Shown here: in pieces, positions 1 through 9,265 of the stretch
Position numbering within the stretch: position 1 is the stretch's first letter
Layout of the letters: each line of letters opens with the position of its first letter
Assembly: GCF_003675875.1 (NCBI RefSeq)
Contig: NZ_ML014752.1
Coordinates: forward strand, 192,468 to 256,467
DNA: 64,000 nt
DNA from: Halostella limicola
GTDB lineage: Archaea > Halobacteriota > Halobacteria > Halobacteriales > Natronoarchaeaceae
Direction: 5' to 3'
Translations under genes and position numbers: made by a program
The notes under the pieces: model-generated
Told to the model about the DNA's origin: nothing
The model's input: the letters and a program-made list of their open reading frames with translations, nothing else
Database searches by the model: none

Positions 1-1
1 C

Positions 2-1789
2 GACCTCGGCTTCGGCGACGAGACGGAGATCCCCGACGAGGAAGACGACCCCGAGCCCGCGACGTCGCCCGACGAGGGTTCCGACCTCGATCTCGACCTC
101 GGCGACGACGAGAGCGCGGAGGACGAGAGCGAGACGGCCGATGAGTCGGACGACGGCCCCGAGATCGAACTCGATCTGGGCGAGGACGCCGCGGACGAGG
201 ACGACGGCGAGGCGGCCGACGCCGACGAGGGCATCGAACTCGACCTCGAAGCGGCGGCCGAAGAGGCGGACGTCGACGCCGACGCGCTCGACGCTGACGA
301 GGACGTCGCCGACGGCGAGGACGACGAGGCGGAAGCGGCCGTCGACGAGTCCGCGGACGAAGACGACGACGCCGCGACGGACGACGCGACCGAGGACGAC
401 GCGACCGAGAACGACGCGACTGAAGAAGACCTCTCGGAAGAGTCGGTCGACGATCCCGCTGTCGACGACACGGACGCCGAGGACGAGGCCGTCGAGGCGG
501 AAGCGGACGACGAGGCGAAAGCGGACGAAGCGGTAGAGGTCGACGACCCGGACGAATCGACCGAAGAGGAAGTCGACGACGAACTGGCCGACGAAGCGGC
601 CGATGACGACTCGGCCGACGAGCCAGAGGAGTCCGACGCCGACGAAGCGGAGGAGACGCCCGAAGTCGAAGACGACGAGACGGTCGAGGAAACGGTCGAC
701 GAGGAGCCGGCAGCGGACGACGAACCGGTCGAAGCGGCGGACGACGACGAGTCCATCGACGATTCCGAGGACGCAGCGGACCTCGACGATGCAGCAGACA
801 CCGACGACGCGGCGGAAGAAGACGCCACCGCCGAGTCGGAGGAGCCCGCGGAAGCAGCGGTCGACGAGGCCGAGGAGGACCTCGCGGATGCTTCCGACGA
901 GGACGCGACCGGCGAAGCCGAGCCGTCGGCCAACGCGGACGCCGAGCCCGCTGACGCAGCGAACGAGCCCGCCCCGGCGGCCGAGGGGTCGGTCGCCGCC
1001 GCGCTGGCGGACGAACTCCGCGAGGGACGCGTCTCCGAGGACGACAAGGCGGTGCTCCGCGAGGAGCTCGACGCCGAGCTTTCGAGCACCGACGCGGCCC
1101 GGATCGACCACCTCCGCCAGCAGGTCAACGACCTTGCGGCCTACACTGAGGCGCTGGAGGAGTTCCTCGACGAGGAGGGTACGGGCGAGGAGATAATCGA
1201 CAGCTTCCAGGCGGAAGTCGAGGCGATGCGCGAGGAACTCGACGCGCTGGCCGACGAGACCGACGCGAACGCGGACGAACTCGACGCGGTCGCCGAGGAC
1301 GCCGCGACGAACGCCGACGCGCTCGACGACCTCGAAGCCACCGTCGAGGACGTGACCGGCCGCGTGGAGGCGGTCGACGACCGGATCGAGGACGTGCGCG
1401 AGGACGTCCAGTCCCGCGTCGACGACGCCCGCGAGGAGCTCGAAGCCGACGTCGAGGCAGTCAGCGAGGACGTCGCCGACGTGGACGCCGCGGTCGACGA
1501 GGTACGCGAGGACCTCGGCGCGGACGTCGAGGACGTCGAGGAGCGCCTCGGCGGGACCGAGGAACAGGTCGACGCCGTCGAGAACGCCGTCAACGGCGTC
1601 GCGGACAACGTTCAGGTCGTCGAGGGCGAACTCCGCGAACTCGACGACGACGTCGAGGGGCTGGACGACGACGTGGACGACCTCGACGAGGAGATCGAGT
1701 CGCTGGAGGCCGACCTCGAGGATCTCGAGGAAACCGTCGAGGAGATCCAGAGCTGGCGCGACCAGCTCGGCGAGATGTTCTCGGGCTGA
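2..1789 (+). CDS. Very acidic coiled-coil protein, 5' end outside window
   Basis: The reading frame is open from the first bases of the window, so the N-terminus is missing and 595 residues remain. The first ~320 visible residues are almost entirely Asp, Glu, Ala and Thr, with a recurring IELDL/LDLDLG element in the first 90 residues. From about residue 325 the composition changes to an ordered stretch (AAALADELREG, then LRQQVNDL), followed by a long coiled coil of heptad-like V.DL.D and ELD.L repeats that runs to the end (EMFSG). No catalytic motif or membrane segment is visible. The missing N-terminus could carry a different domain. Family not recognised. The coding call is secure because the acidic frame continues over 1.7 kb while the other frames give Arg- or Ser-rich shadows. 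Confidence 0.8.
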   Translation, partial: DLGFGDETEIPDEEDDPEPATSPDEGSDLDLDLGDDESAEDESETADESDDGPEIELDLGEDAADEDDGEAADADEGIELDLEAAAEEADVDADALDADEDVADGEDDEAEAAVDESADEDDDAATDDATEDDATENDATEEDLSEESVDDPAVDDTDAEDEAVEAEADDEAKADEAVEVDDPDESTEEEVDDELADEAADDDSADEPEESDADEAEETPEVEDDETVEETVDEEPAADDEPVEAADDDESIDDSEDAADLDDAADTDDAAEEDATAESEEPAEAAVDEAEEDLADASDEDATGEAEPSANADAEPADAANEPAPAAEGSVAAALADELREGRVSEDDKAVLREELDAELSSTDAARIDHLRQQVNDLAAYTEALEEFLDEEGTGEEIIDSFQAEVEAMREELDALADETDANADELDAVAEDAATNADALDDLEATVEDVTGRVEAVDDRIEDVREDVQSRVDDAREELEADVEAVSEDVADVDAAVDEVREDLGADVEDVEERLGGTEEQVDAVENAVNGVADNVQVVEGELRELDDDVEGLDDDVDDLDEEIESLEADLEDLEETVEEIQSWRDQLGEMFSG

Positions 1790-1806
1790 GCGACGGACCG
1801 GAACGG

Positions 1807-1829
1807 TTTTATTTTTAGGCACCCCTAAA
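1807..1829 (+). promoter_or_regulatory. TATA element overlapping a DtxR/IdeR-like iron box
   Basis: A T-rich TATA-like element (1807-1816) runs into a perfect dyad TTTAGG-N4-CCTAAA at 1814-1829. TTAGG/CCTAA half sites are the hallmark of DtxR-family (IdeR, SirR, Idr) metal-dependent repressors. The dyad lies 24 bases before the GTG of the next gene, where bound repressor would block TFB/TBP or polymerase. A second box of the same design lies at 35905-35918. Confidence 0.6.
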
Positions 1830-1852
1830 TCGTAGCAAGGAGCGGACCCCAC

Positions 1853-2764
1853 GTGGTCGGAAACACCCTACGCGAGATCCGCGAGCGCATCGACGCCCTC
1901 CGGGCCGGTGACGGGCGGTTCTACGTCGTCTGTGCGCGTACGGGCGAACGCCCCGTGCCGATCGCCGACGCGCGCTTCGACAGCAGGGCGACCGCCGTCG
2001 AGGCGGCACACGTCGCGAAGGAGTACCGGTCGGCGCTGCGGCGCTACGACCCCTCGCTCGCGTTTCGCGACCTCATCGTCTGCGAGGACCAGTGGATCAC
2101 CGCCGACGACGCCGAGACCGACGCCGATGACCTGCTGTCGTTCTGCCACGACGTCGCCGGCGTGTTCTTCGAGACGCTGTCGGAGCGGGGGTACGACGAG
2201 GTGGAGCGCGCCGTGTTCGACGACTACCTCGACGCCGCCGAGGTCGTCGACCGCGACGAACTGTGTCTGGAGTTGCTTCGGAGCCTCGTCGACGCGCTCG
2301 ACGGTCGCCTGACGCCGTCGGAGCAGGCCTCGCTGGTCGCCAGCGCCGCCGACCGCTTGCCGTCGCCCGACGCCGAGGAGCGGGACGCGTCGATCCTCCG
2401 GTCCTCCCCCTCTCGCGACGAGGCCGGGCAGCCGGTCGACGCGACGCTGACCCGCCTCAGCGACGTCGACCTGATCGCGGGCTACAGCGTCTCCGCGGCG
2501 GGCGGGCACGCGCGGACGCGGAGCGTGACCCTGTCCGAGTACGCGCTCGCGGAGGACGTCCGCGCGTCGGTCGCGGCGGGCGAGGACCCGGACGCCAGGC
2601 TGCCGACGCTTCCGCTCGTGGTCGATCTCCTCCGGCGCGTCCCTAGCGGGGCGGTCGCGATCGAGGACGCGACCGTCACCGAGGACGGCTGGCGACTCGC
2701 GGTGACGACGGGCGCCGAGTCACCGACTGGCCTCGTCAGCGTCGCCGTCGACGGCGTTGCGTAA
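1853..2764 (+). CDS. Conserved haloarchaeal protein of unknown function, iron-box regulated
   Basis: This is a 303-residue soluble protein starting at GTG. The N-terminus (LREIRERIDAL) is helical, followed by a compact FYVVCARTGERPVP segment that looks like the start of an alpha/beta domain, and a middle region predicted helical. No signal peptide, membrane segment or metal-binding Cys cluster is visible. I do not recognise the function; it resembles haloarchaea-only DUF proteins. The GTG is preferred because it follows the TATA/iron box by about 35 bases, which predicts a very short leader. The operator suggests that expression depends on cellular iron or manganese, so a role in metal homeostasis or in replacing iron enzymes is possible but is inference only. 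Confidence 0.75.
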   Translation: MVGNTLREIRERIDALRAGDGRFYVVCARTGERPVPIADARFDSRATAVEAAHVAKEYRSALRRYDPSLAFRDLIVCEDQWITADDAETDADDLLSFCHDVAGVFFETLSERGYDEVERAVFDDYLDAAEVVDRDELCLELLRSLVDALDGRLTPSEQASLVASAADRLPSPDAEERDASILRSSPSRDEAGQPVDATLTRLSDVDLIAGYSVSAAGGHARTRSVTLSEYALAEDVRASVAAGEDPDARLPTLPLVVDLLRRVPSGAVAIEDATVTEDGWRLAVTTGAESPTGLVSVAVDGVA

Positions 2765-2804
2765 AGCGCAACGGGTTTACTGGCCCGGGGCATGAACTGG
2801 GACA

Positions 2805-3710
2805 ATGACCGAGACGATCCGAGTCGCCGTCCCCAGGAAGGGGCGCCCGCTGGAGGCGGTGCTCGAACGACTCGCCGACAGGACCGGCGACGCCGCCCTC
2901 GCCGACGACATCGTTTCTACGCTCCGCTACGAGAAGGCCATCACGAAGGGCAACCAGAGCGACGACCGCGACGTCTACGAGCGCCTCGCCGAGTACAGCA
3001 CCCTCTCCGACCCGTCCGCGCCGGACTACACCCTCCTGCGCGACGACCGCGCCGGCATGCCGCGTCGCATCGTCTTCGACAGCGTCACCGTCGAGAGCGA
3101 CGGCGTCGAGGTCCAGCTCATCGGCCGCGAGGAGCCGTTCCGCGCGGTCCGTACCCACGAGTTCGCGCTCGGCTTCGACAGCGCCGACCTCGTCCTCGAG
3201 GAGGTCGTCGAGCTCCGCGAGGAACCGCTCGCCTCCATCGCCGACGTGAACGCCCGCATCAACCCCAAAGACACCGACGTCCGGGTCGTCACCGGCCTCG
3301 GCGACACCGTCTACCACACGCTGATGGCCACACCCGAGACGCTGCGGACCGGGCCGTCGGCGGATCTGACGAGGGAGTTCGTCGCCGACTACGACGGGCG
3401 GCTCTGCATCTCGCCGCGGTACGAGCGCCTCGTTCAGGCCGTCCTCGGGACGGGCGCGACCGACGACCTGACCTTCTGCTATCCCGACGAGGGCCGAGAG
3501 GAGGAAGCCGCCGTCGCGGACGTCGGGCTCGGCGTCTACCTCACGATGACCGGGTCTACCGCCCGAGAACACGGGCTCGAACTCGGAGAGCAGCTGTTCC
3601 CCAGCGAGACGGTGCTGATGGAGAACGTCGTCGAGATGACCGACGACGCCGACGTCGTCAAAAACCTGTTCGCCGAACAGGAGTTCGAGACCGAACTCGC
3701 CGTTCAGTAG
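2805..3710 (+). CDS. HisG-like (ATP phosphoribosyltransferase fold) protein
   Basis: A 301-residue protein whose two ends match the HisG family: an N-terminal VAVPRKGR segment resembling the ALPKGR start of ATP phosphoribosyltransferase, and near residues 250-285 GSTAREHGL...SETVLMEN, resembling the PRPP-loop GTTLR.NGL and the following LIAN strand. The central ~150 residues diverge strongly and carry a charged region absent from classical HisG. HisG catalyses the first step of histidine synthesis from ATP and PRPP. The divergence makes a paralogue with another role, or a binding-protein-fold protein, at least as likely. hisC lies 26 kb away and no other his gene is adjacent. The last 7 bases overlap the convergent exported-protein gene. 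Confidence 0.55.
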   Translation: MTETIRVAVPRKGRPLEAVLERLADRTGDAALADDIVSTLRYEKAITKGNQSDDRDVYERLAEYSTLSDPSAPDYTLLRDDRAGMPRRIVFDSVTVESDGVEVQLIGREEPFRAVRTHEFALGFDSADLVLEEVVELREEPLASIADVNARINPKDTDVRVVTGLGDTVYHTLMATPETLRTGPSADLTREFVADYDGRLCISPRYERLVQAVLGTGATDDLTFCYPDEGREEEAAVADVGLGVYLTMTGSTAREHGLELGEQLFPSETVLMENVVEMTDDADVVKNLFAEQEFETELAVQ

Positions 3711-6691
3711 TCCGCGGTCGTCGAGTTCTCTCCGTCGTCAGCGGTCGAGTTCTCCACGGTTCCGTCGTCTTCTGGGACTGATTCGTTCCCCTCTCCGGGT
3801 TCGTCGACGCCGGCCGCCTCGTCGGCGGCCTCGTCGTCCATCCCGTCGTCGCCGGCGTTCCCTTCGACTGTCAGCCGGTAGTCCTCGAACCCGTCGAAGC
3901 TGCCCGGTTCGCTCGCTCCAGTGACCCGCACGTAGTAGGTGCCGGAGTCGAATATCTCCACCACCTGCTCGGCGGTGTACCGGTGCTCGATGCCCTTCTC
4001 GGTCACGCCGGGGCCGCTCGTGGCGGTCGGGATCACCTTGTCGCCGCTCTCGTCGTACACCTCGACGCGGACGTTGTTTCCGAGTTCGGTGTCGCTGTCC
4101 GTGAGTTCGACCGCGGCGCGGTACGTCTGTCCCTCCGAGAACTCGACGGCGTACCAGTCCTCGTCGTCCTCGACCAGCGTCGCGTCGAGGGAGTCGCCCG
4201 GCGAGACGGACGCGGCGGACGCGCGGTCGTCGTTCCCCTCTTGGGCGTCGTCGCCGCTCGTCGAGACGCGGAACCGGTACTGGCCGAGCACGTCGTAGCC
4301 CGGCGCGGTCGCCTCGACGTAGTACGTCCCCGACGCGTCGGCCACGCCGCCGATCGCGCGGGCGTCGCTCATCGGGGCCCCCTGTGCTATCTGTTCGCCG
4401 TCCGGACCGTAGAGCGTGTACTGGACGTCGCCCGTGCCGCCGGGGAGCGTCAGGCGGATGGCCTCGCCGCCCTCGACCTCGAACTCGAACCGGCGCGTCT
4501 CGGCGTCTGTCTCCTCGCCGCTGACGGTCGTCCCCGTCTCGATGCTCGTCGTCGGCGCCTCCGACTCCGTCTCGTTGTCGGACTCGAACTGGCCGACGAC
4601 CGCGCTCTCGTTGGACTTGGCGTCGTCGTCGGTCTCCGTTCCGTTCTCGGCGAGTCCGTCCGACTCGTTGCCCGTTTCGTTGGTCACGTTGTCGGCGTCG
4701 TCCGTCTCGTTTTCACCGTCAGTATCGTCACTGTCGTCCGTCTGGTTTTCGTCGTCGGACTCGTCGTCGCTCGTCTCGTTTTCGCCGTCAGTCCCGTCCG
4801 GTCCGTCGTCGGTCTCCGTTCCGTTCGGGTCATCGGTGTCCGTCTCGTTCGTCCGATCGTCGCCGTTCGTCTCGTTCGGTTCCTCGTCGGTACCGTCGTC
4901 GGTCTCGTTCCCGACGATGTCGTCCGCCTCGTCGTCGGTGTCGTCCATATCGTTCGAGTCGTTCGTCCGGTCGTCGCCGGACTCGTCGGTGTCGTTCTCG
5001 CCGTCCCCCTCGTCGGGGCGTTCCGGCGGGTCGTCGTGCGTCGGGAGCGGCGTGTCGTCCTCGTCGTCCTCCCGCTCTTCCGTCGTTTCCGCGTCCTCGT
5101 CTTCCTCGGCATCCTCATCTGCGCGCTCGTCGTCGCGAGGCTCTTCCCCGGTGTCGATGGGTTCGTCGCCAGTCGCGTCGTCCGTCGGACAGACGCCGCC
5201 GACGAGATACGCCGTCCCGCTATCGTTCGCGTTCGAATCGCTGTACGGTGCGCCGACGAGTAGCGCTTGGGCGCCCTCGCCGGAGAGGTTCGTCGCGCCG
5301 GCGAGCGAGAAGCCCGCGCCGTCGCCGCGCGCTTCGCCGGTGAGCGTCGCGGTGGCGTCGGCCAGCGAGGCGGTACCGGTCGCGTCGGCCCCGACGACGT
5401 GAGCCGCGCCCGTCGCCTCGTCGGTGCCGGGTGCGCCGACGAAGACGCGCCCGTCGCAGGGGCCGCCGCCGACGGCGAAGCCGGCGAGGTCGTCCTCGGC
5501 CGCGCCGTTCAGGGTCAGGTTCGCGTCGGCGAGGCTCGTCTGGTCGGCCAGATCGCCGCCGTGGAGGACGTAAGCGGCTCCCGCGTCGTCCGCCGCCGCG
5601 TCGCTGTACGGCGCACCGACGATCACGTCGGCGTGTCCGTCGCCGTTCACGTCGCCGGCGCCGTCGACCGCGTAGCCCGCGTTGTCGTCGTCGCCGGCTC
5701 CGACGAGTTTGGCGTCCGCGTCGGCCAGCGACCCGTCGGACTCGCGCACCTCGTTGCTTCCGTAGATGACGTAAGCAGCCCCGGCGTCGCTCGCGCCGGT
5801 GTCGTTGCCGTATGCGCCGACGATCACGTCGCGCAGTCCGTCGCCGTTCACGTCGCCCGCGTCGGCAACCGACCAGCCCGCGCGGTCGCCGTAGCCCTCA
5901 CCGGCGTACTTCGTGCCGACGTCCGACAAGGACAGCGCGTCAGCGCCGTTCGAGTCGAGGTCGCCGCCCGGGAGGACGTAGGCGGCGCCGGCAGTCCGGT
6001 TGACGCTGTCGTTGTACGGCGCGCCGACGACCAGGTCCGAGCCGGCCCCGGTCGTGTCGTTCACGACGTCGACGGCGTAGCCTGCGTGGTCGCCCCACCC
6101 TTCGCCTTCGAGCGTCAGGCCCTCGTCGCCGAGAGTGACCGTCTCGTTGAGGTCGTCGCCACCGGGGACGACGTACACCGCGCCCGCGTAGCGATCGCTG
6201 CTGTTCGCGTGGGGCGCGCCGATGACCACGTCTGCGTACCCGTCGCCGTCGACGTCGCCGCCGGCGACCGAGACGCCGGCTCTGTCGGCGCGCTCCGACC
6301 CCTCGAACGTCACGTCCGCGTCGGAGACGTCGAACTCCCTGTCCTCGACGGGACCGTAGAAGAGGTACGCGGAGCCGCTCCCGGAGCTCTCGTCGTGTCG
6401 CCGCGGCGCGCCGACGAGGAAGTCGGTTTCCCCGTCGCCGTTCACGTCGCCGGCTTCGGCCACCGACCAGCCCGCGGTGTCGTTCTCGTCCGCGCCCGCG
6501 TACGACGCGTTCGCGGTGGAGAGGTTCCGCTCGTCGTCGGTTTCCTGTACGCCCGCTGCTTGGCCGTCGAACTCGACCGTCGCCGTCGCCACGTCGCCGA
6601 CACCGATGCCGGCGACGGCGATACTACCGGCGACCAGTAACGCTATCGCCGCGATTCCGGCGCGAAGCCATCTGTCTGTCTGGGGACCCAT
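3704..6691 (-). CDS. Large exported FG-GAP beta-propeller protein with two PPC domains
   Basis: The chosen ATG gives 995 residues and begins MGPQTDRWLRAG followed by a hydrophobic segment (IAAIALLVAGSIAVAG), a signal or anchor. About residues 50-500 hold around seven FG-GAP repeats with calcium-loop motifs such as DVNGDG..D followed by VIVGAP, as in integrin-alpha-type beta propellers. A ~220-residue Asp/Glu/Thr/Asn linker follows, then two beta-sandwich domains resembling bacterial pre-peptidase C-terminal (PPC) domains, each ending in a TYYVE/TYYVR strand. There is no PGF-CTERM-like tail. The start at 6691 is favoured over upstream ATGs because a TATA-like TAATTA at ~6721-6732 lies about 30 bases before it. 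Likely a cell-surface or secreted calcium-dependent adhesion or binding protein. The ligand is unknown. Confidence 0.8.
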   Translation of the reverse strand: MGPQTDRWLRAGIAAIALLVAGSIAVAGIGVGDVATATVEFDGQAAGVQETDDERNLSTANASYAGADENDTAGWSVAEAGDVNGDGETDFLVGAPRRHDESSGSGSAYLFYGPVEDREFDVSDADVTFEGSERADRAGVSVAGGDVDGDGYADVVIGAPHANSSDRYAGAVYVVPGGDDLNETVTLGDEGLTLEGEGWGDHAGYAVDVVNDTTGAGSDLVVGAPYNDSVNRTAGAAYVLPGGDLDSNGADALSLSDVGTKYAGEGYGDRAGWSVADAGDVNGDGLRDVIVGAYGNDTGASDAGAAYVIYGSNEVRESDGSLADADAKLVGAGDDDNAGYAVDGAGDVNGDGHADVIVGAPYSDAAADDAGAAYVLHGGDLADQTSLADANLTLNGAAEDDLAGFAVGGGPCDGRVFVGAPGTDEATGAAHVVGADATGTASLADATATLTGEARGDGAGFSLAGATNLSGEGAQALLVGAPYSDSNANDSGTAYLVGGVCPTDDATGDEPIDTGEEPRDDERADEDAEEDEDAETTEEREDDEDDTPLPTHDDPPERPDEGDGENDTDESGDDRTNDSNDMDDTDDEADDIVGNETDDGTDEEPNETNGDDRTNETDTDDPNGTETDDGPDGTDGENETSDDESDDENQTDDSDDTDGENETDDADNVTNETGNESDGLAENGTETDDDAKSNESAVVGQFESDNETESEAPTTSIETGTTVSGEETDAETRRFEFEVEGGEAIRLTLPGGTGDVQYTLYGPDGEQIAQGAPMSDARAIGGVADASGTYYVEATAPGYDVLGQYRFRVSTSGDDAQEGNDDRASAASVSPGDSLDATLVEDDEDWYAVEFSEGQTYRAAVELTDSDTELGNNVRVEVYDESGDKVIPTATSGPGVTEKGIEHRYTAEQVVEIFDSGTYYVRVTGASEPGSFDGFEDYRLTVEGNAGDDGMDDEAADEAAGVDEPGEGNESVPEDDGTVENSTADDGENSTTADY

Positions 6692-8839
6692 ATCCGCCCG
6701 CATCCGGGGAGGGGCCATTGTAATTAGTCGCTTGCTCGCCACAATCGCCGCTATATCCCGGTGCCAGCGGCGGGAACTATCTCGTTGCAGCACCTTCAGC
6801 ATCGCCAACCGTTCGCCCGGCGCGAACGAGAGAGCGTTTCTGGCGTCGGTCTGGGAGGGTCTGTGACGCCACTCTCAGTACGCTGTGAAGTAACGCGTCG
6901 ATACCTCAGAGATCCGGTAACTGCCGTTCTCCAGTTCGGAGTGCACAGTCTAGAGATATCACCCGATTCAGGGGTCGTACGTCGTTAATTCGAAACTACT
7001 GACGGTATCGATTACGGATTCTGGCATCTTCTACCCCATTGAACCCGATCGCTTCGGGATTGGACCGCGCTCATCGCGTCCCTCTCCTCTCCGATAGTAC
7101 CGAGGGTCGCCGGTCACGGACGTAGCCGGGGAAGGGCTCCAGTCGGCCACGGACTGGAGGCCAACGACTCCAGATGGAGACTTTCCCGGGAAGCGGACGG
7201 ACTGGAACGTGTTCCGTCAACCACCGAGCCGGCAACTCACGTAGCAGCCCGACCGTGTAGCCGACCCGAAAGGAGATTCCCTGAACGCTGCCGACATCAC
7301 CTCTGGAAGAGCCGCTACGCGTGTCCGCGCCGAGAACGAGAACGTCGATCCGGATAACCGCCACTAGTCTTCCGACAGCAACTCTCGCGATCCAATACCC
7401 AGTCGACCTAATCGTGGAAGCCCCGGCAGTAGCACGTCGCTTCGGGTGAAAGCGCTCTCCGATCCGGGCCGGTCCTCACGTGGCAAAGCAGCCTAAATCG
7501 GTATAGCGACATATGATTTACCCGGTCGATTTCGACCGTTGATAAAGTGTCCGGGCTCGGATGTCGACAGGCCGACAATGGGACACAGCGGTGGGAATCC
7601 CCGTGCGACCCCTAAGGGGCGCAGTAGTGTTACACGGAATCCGACGAGAGGGCATCTCGACGCGACGGGCACAGGGAGATTGTTCGACCAGGCGACCCCT
7701 CGCAGTCTCGTCCGTCAACGTCGCATTCGAGAGTTATAACGACGACAACGACCGGGATCCGACCGTCGCGAAACGGACCATCGCTGTGGCCGCCCGGATC
7801 TTCGGGGGAACGAATTCCCAATACGGTGACTGGGATCCCGTCCGCCTCGTCCGATCAGCTACGAACCGGGGTCCTGACCGTCGCAGGGCGCTCTGTGCCG
7901 CCGCTTGCGAGCGCTCACAGGCGACCCGAGCAGTAGTCGTCATCAGTTCTCACCGCCACGGAATAGGGAGGCGGTTGCAGAGAACGACGAACGTGGAGAA
8001 TGAGTGCCGGGAGACAGTACGCCAAGCCGCCATCCCACCGCCGCGGCTGAAGGATCGAGGTCGCTCGCGTCCGGATCGCGATCGGTCGTCCGTCGAACGA
8101 ATACGCGGTCGATGAATCGACAGGGACTGTACCGAGAACGACCCCGCCAATCTCGGGCGGGCACACCGTGGCGGGAACGAGTGACATTGGCGACGACCGG
8201 GGAAGAACCCCGACGACAGTACGGGACGCCACTCGGCCTTCCGAAACGGTTCTTGCAGCTGCGGTGGCCGTTCCCGATCTATCAGGACGGCACCACGTCG
8301 TTCGCTCCTTGCCGACGAGGCAGGATCGGTGCCACGCCGAGCGACGCACGTTCGCGATCGCGTCGACGGCCGACCGCGTACGATCCTCTCGATCCGACAA
8401 ACGATCTGTGAGTGCGCAACTACTCCGCCGTCGACGAGCGCCGATCGACACCGCGCAGCGAGGGATCTGTTGGTGCTGGCGCGACACATATCGGGGAAAT
8501 AGAACCCGATCTTCGGGCCGCAACCCCAAGGGTTGGAGGCCCGAAAACACCGCCCCAGATCGGGAGCTCATCCGGCACTATCTGACAAAAATCTATTAAA
8601 TTATGGCGACGCAGCGATCGTCTCGTCCCTGCGACTGAGATCCGGCCATCGTCAGGAATACCGCACAGATTGGCCGGCTAATTTTATCTGTGTCTGTAGC
8701 ACCAGTGTATCTAATATTGAGGCTATATTCGAGGATCAGTGGCCGAATAAGCCAGAATTAGAGGACCATAATCGAGGATAAACTCTCTTATTTGTGCCCG
8801 TGGGACAGATTGAAGAGGGTGGCTCGAGTGCGACGGAAC
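6692..8839 (+). other. 2.1-kb region without a credible gene
   Basis: No frame here shows the Asp/Glu-rich, GC3-biased coding pattern of the neighbours. The open frames that exist overlap one another on both strands and translate to Arg/Ser/Cys-rich, low-acid peptides, as expected of non-coding DNA. GC is lower than in the flanks, with AT-rich patches near 7490-7530 and 8580-8790. I see no tRNA, no transposase remnant and no tandem repeat. It could be a decayed integrated element, a recombination region for the adjacent recombinase, or hold an unrecognised non-coding RNA. Confidence 0.6.
7491..7528 (-). repeat. AT-rich inverted-repeat copy, left of recombinase module
   Basis: Read on the minus strand this contains TAAATCATATGTCGCTATAC followed by CGA. 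The plus strand at 10390-10414 reads TAAACTTCATATCGCTATAC followed by TGA. The shared cores are TCATAT and CGCTATAC, with small gaps. The two copies face each other across the gene-free region and the recombinase operon. They could be recombination half sites or may be coincidental AT-rich promoter sequence. Confidence 0.3.
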
Positions 8840-9265
8840 ATGGCGAGCGAGGGAGACGAGACCGAGCGGACCGTCGTCAAAACGTACGTTCCCCGATACC
8901 AAAAGGAGATCTGGACCGACCAGGCCGACGAACTCGGCATGAGCCAGAGCGAGTTCGTCCGGACGATGGTCCAGGCCGGCCGCCGCGGGTTCGACGGCGG
9001 AGGCGCGTCCGAACGCTCCGACCCCCAGGGCCCGAACGCCGAAGACGGCGATCCAGCCGGTTCCGACGGTGGGGACGGCGACGGCCTCGACGATCGCGTC
9101 CTCTCGGTGCTCGACGGCGAGGAGTACCTCGACTGGGAGTCGCTGGTCGAGTCGCTCACCGGCGACATCGAGAGCCGCCTAGAGGACGCCCTGCAACAGC
9201 TTCAGTCCCGCGACGAGGTGCGCTACAGCGGCCGGCACGGCGGGTACACCCGGGTGGACGGATGA
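8840..9265 (+). CDS. DUF5805-type protein with ribbon-helix-helix-like N-terminus
   Basis: A 141-residue acidic protein. Residues ~10-45 (VKTYVPRYQKEIWTDQADELGMSQSEFVRTMVQAG) have the shape of a short strand plus two helices, as in ribbon-helix-helix DNA-binding proteins. A Gly/Asp-rich linker then leads to a C-terminal domain (VLSVLDGEEYLDWESLVESL...LQQLQSRDEVRYS) resembling a small winged helix. I associate this pattern with haloarchaeal DUF5805 proteins, which are found beside integrases. Its stop codon overlaps the start of the recombinase (ATGA), so the two are co-translated. Probable role: DNA-binding accessory factor or regulator of the recombinase. The ATG at 8840 removes an unlikely basic extension and keeps the acidic composition. 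Confidence 0.75.
   Translation: MASEGDETERTVVKTYVPRYQKEIWTDQADELGMSQSEFVRTMVQAGRRGFDGGGASERSDPQGPNAEDGDPAGSDGGDGDGLDDRVLSVLDGEEYLDWESLVESLTGDIESRLEDALQQLQSRDEVRYSGRHGGYTRVDG

Noticed and set aside
141..1196. Arg/Thr/Ser-rich open frames inside the acidic coiled-coil gene
   Set aside because: They are shifted-frame shadows; the Asp/Glu-rich frame is the real one.
7561..8571. Overlapping open frames of 179-218 residues on both strands
   Set aside because: Low in Asp/Glu, rich in Arg, Ser and Cys, mutually overlapping, and without promoter or family motif; treated as non-coding.
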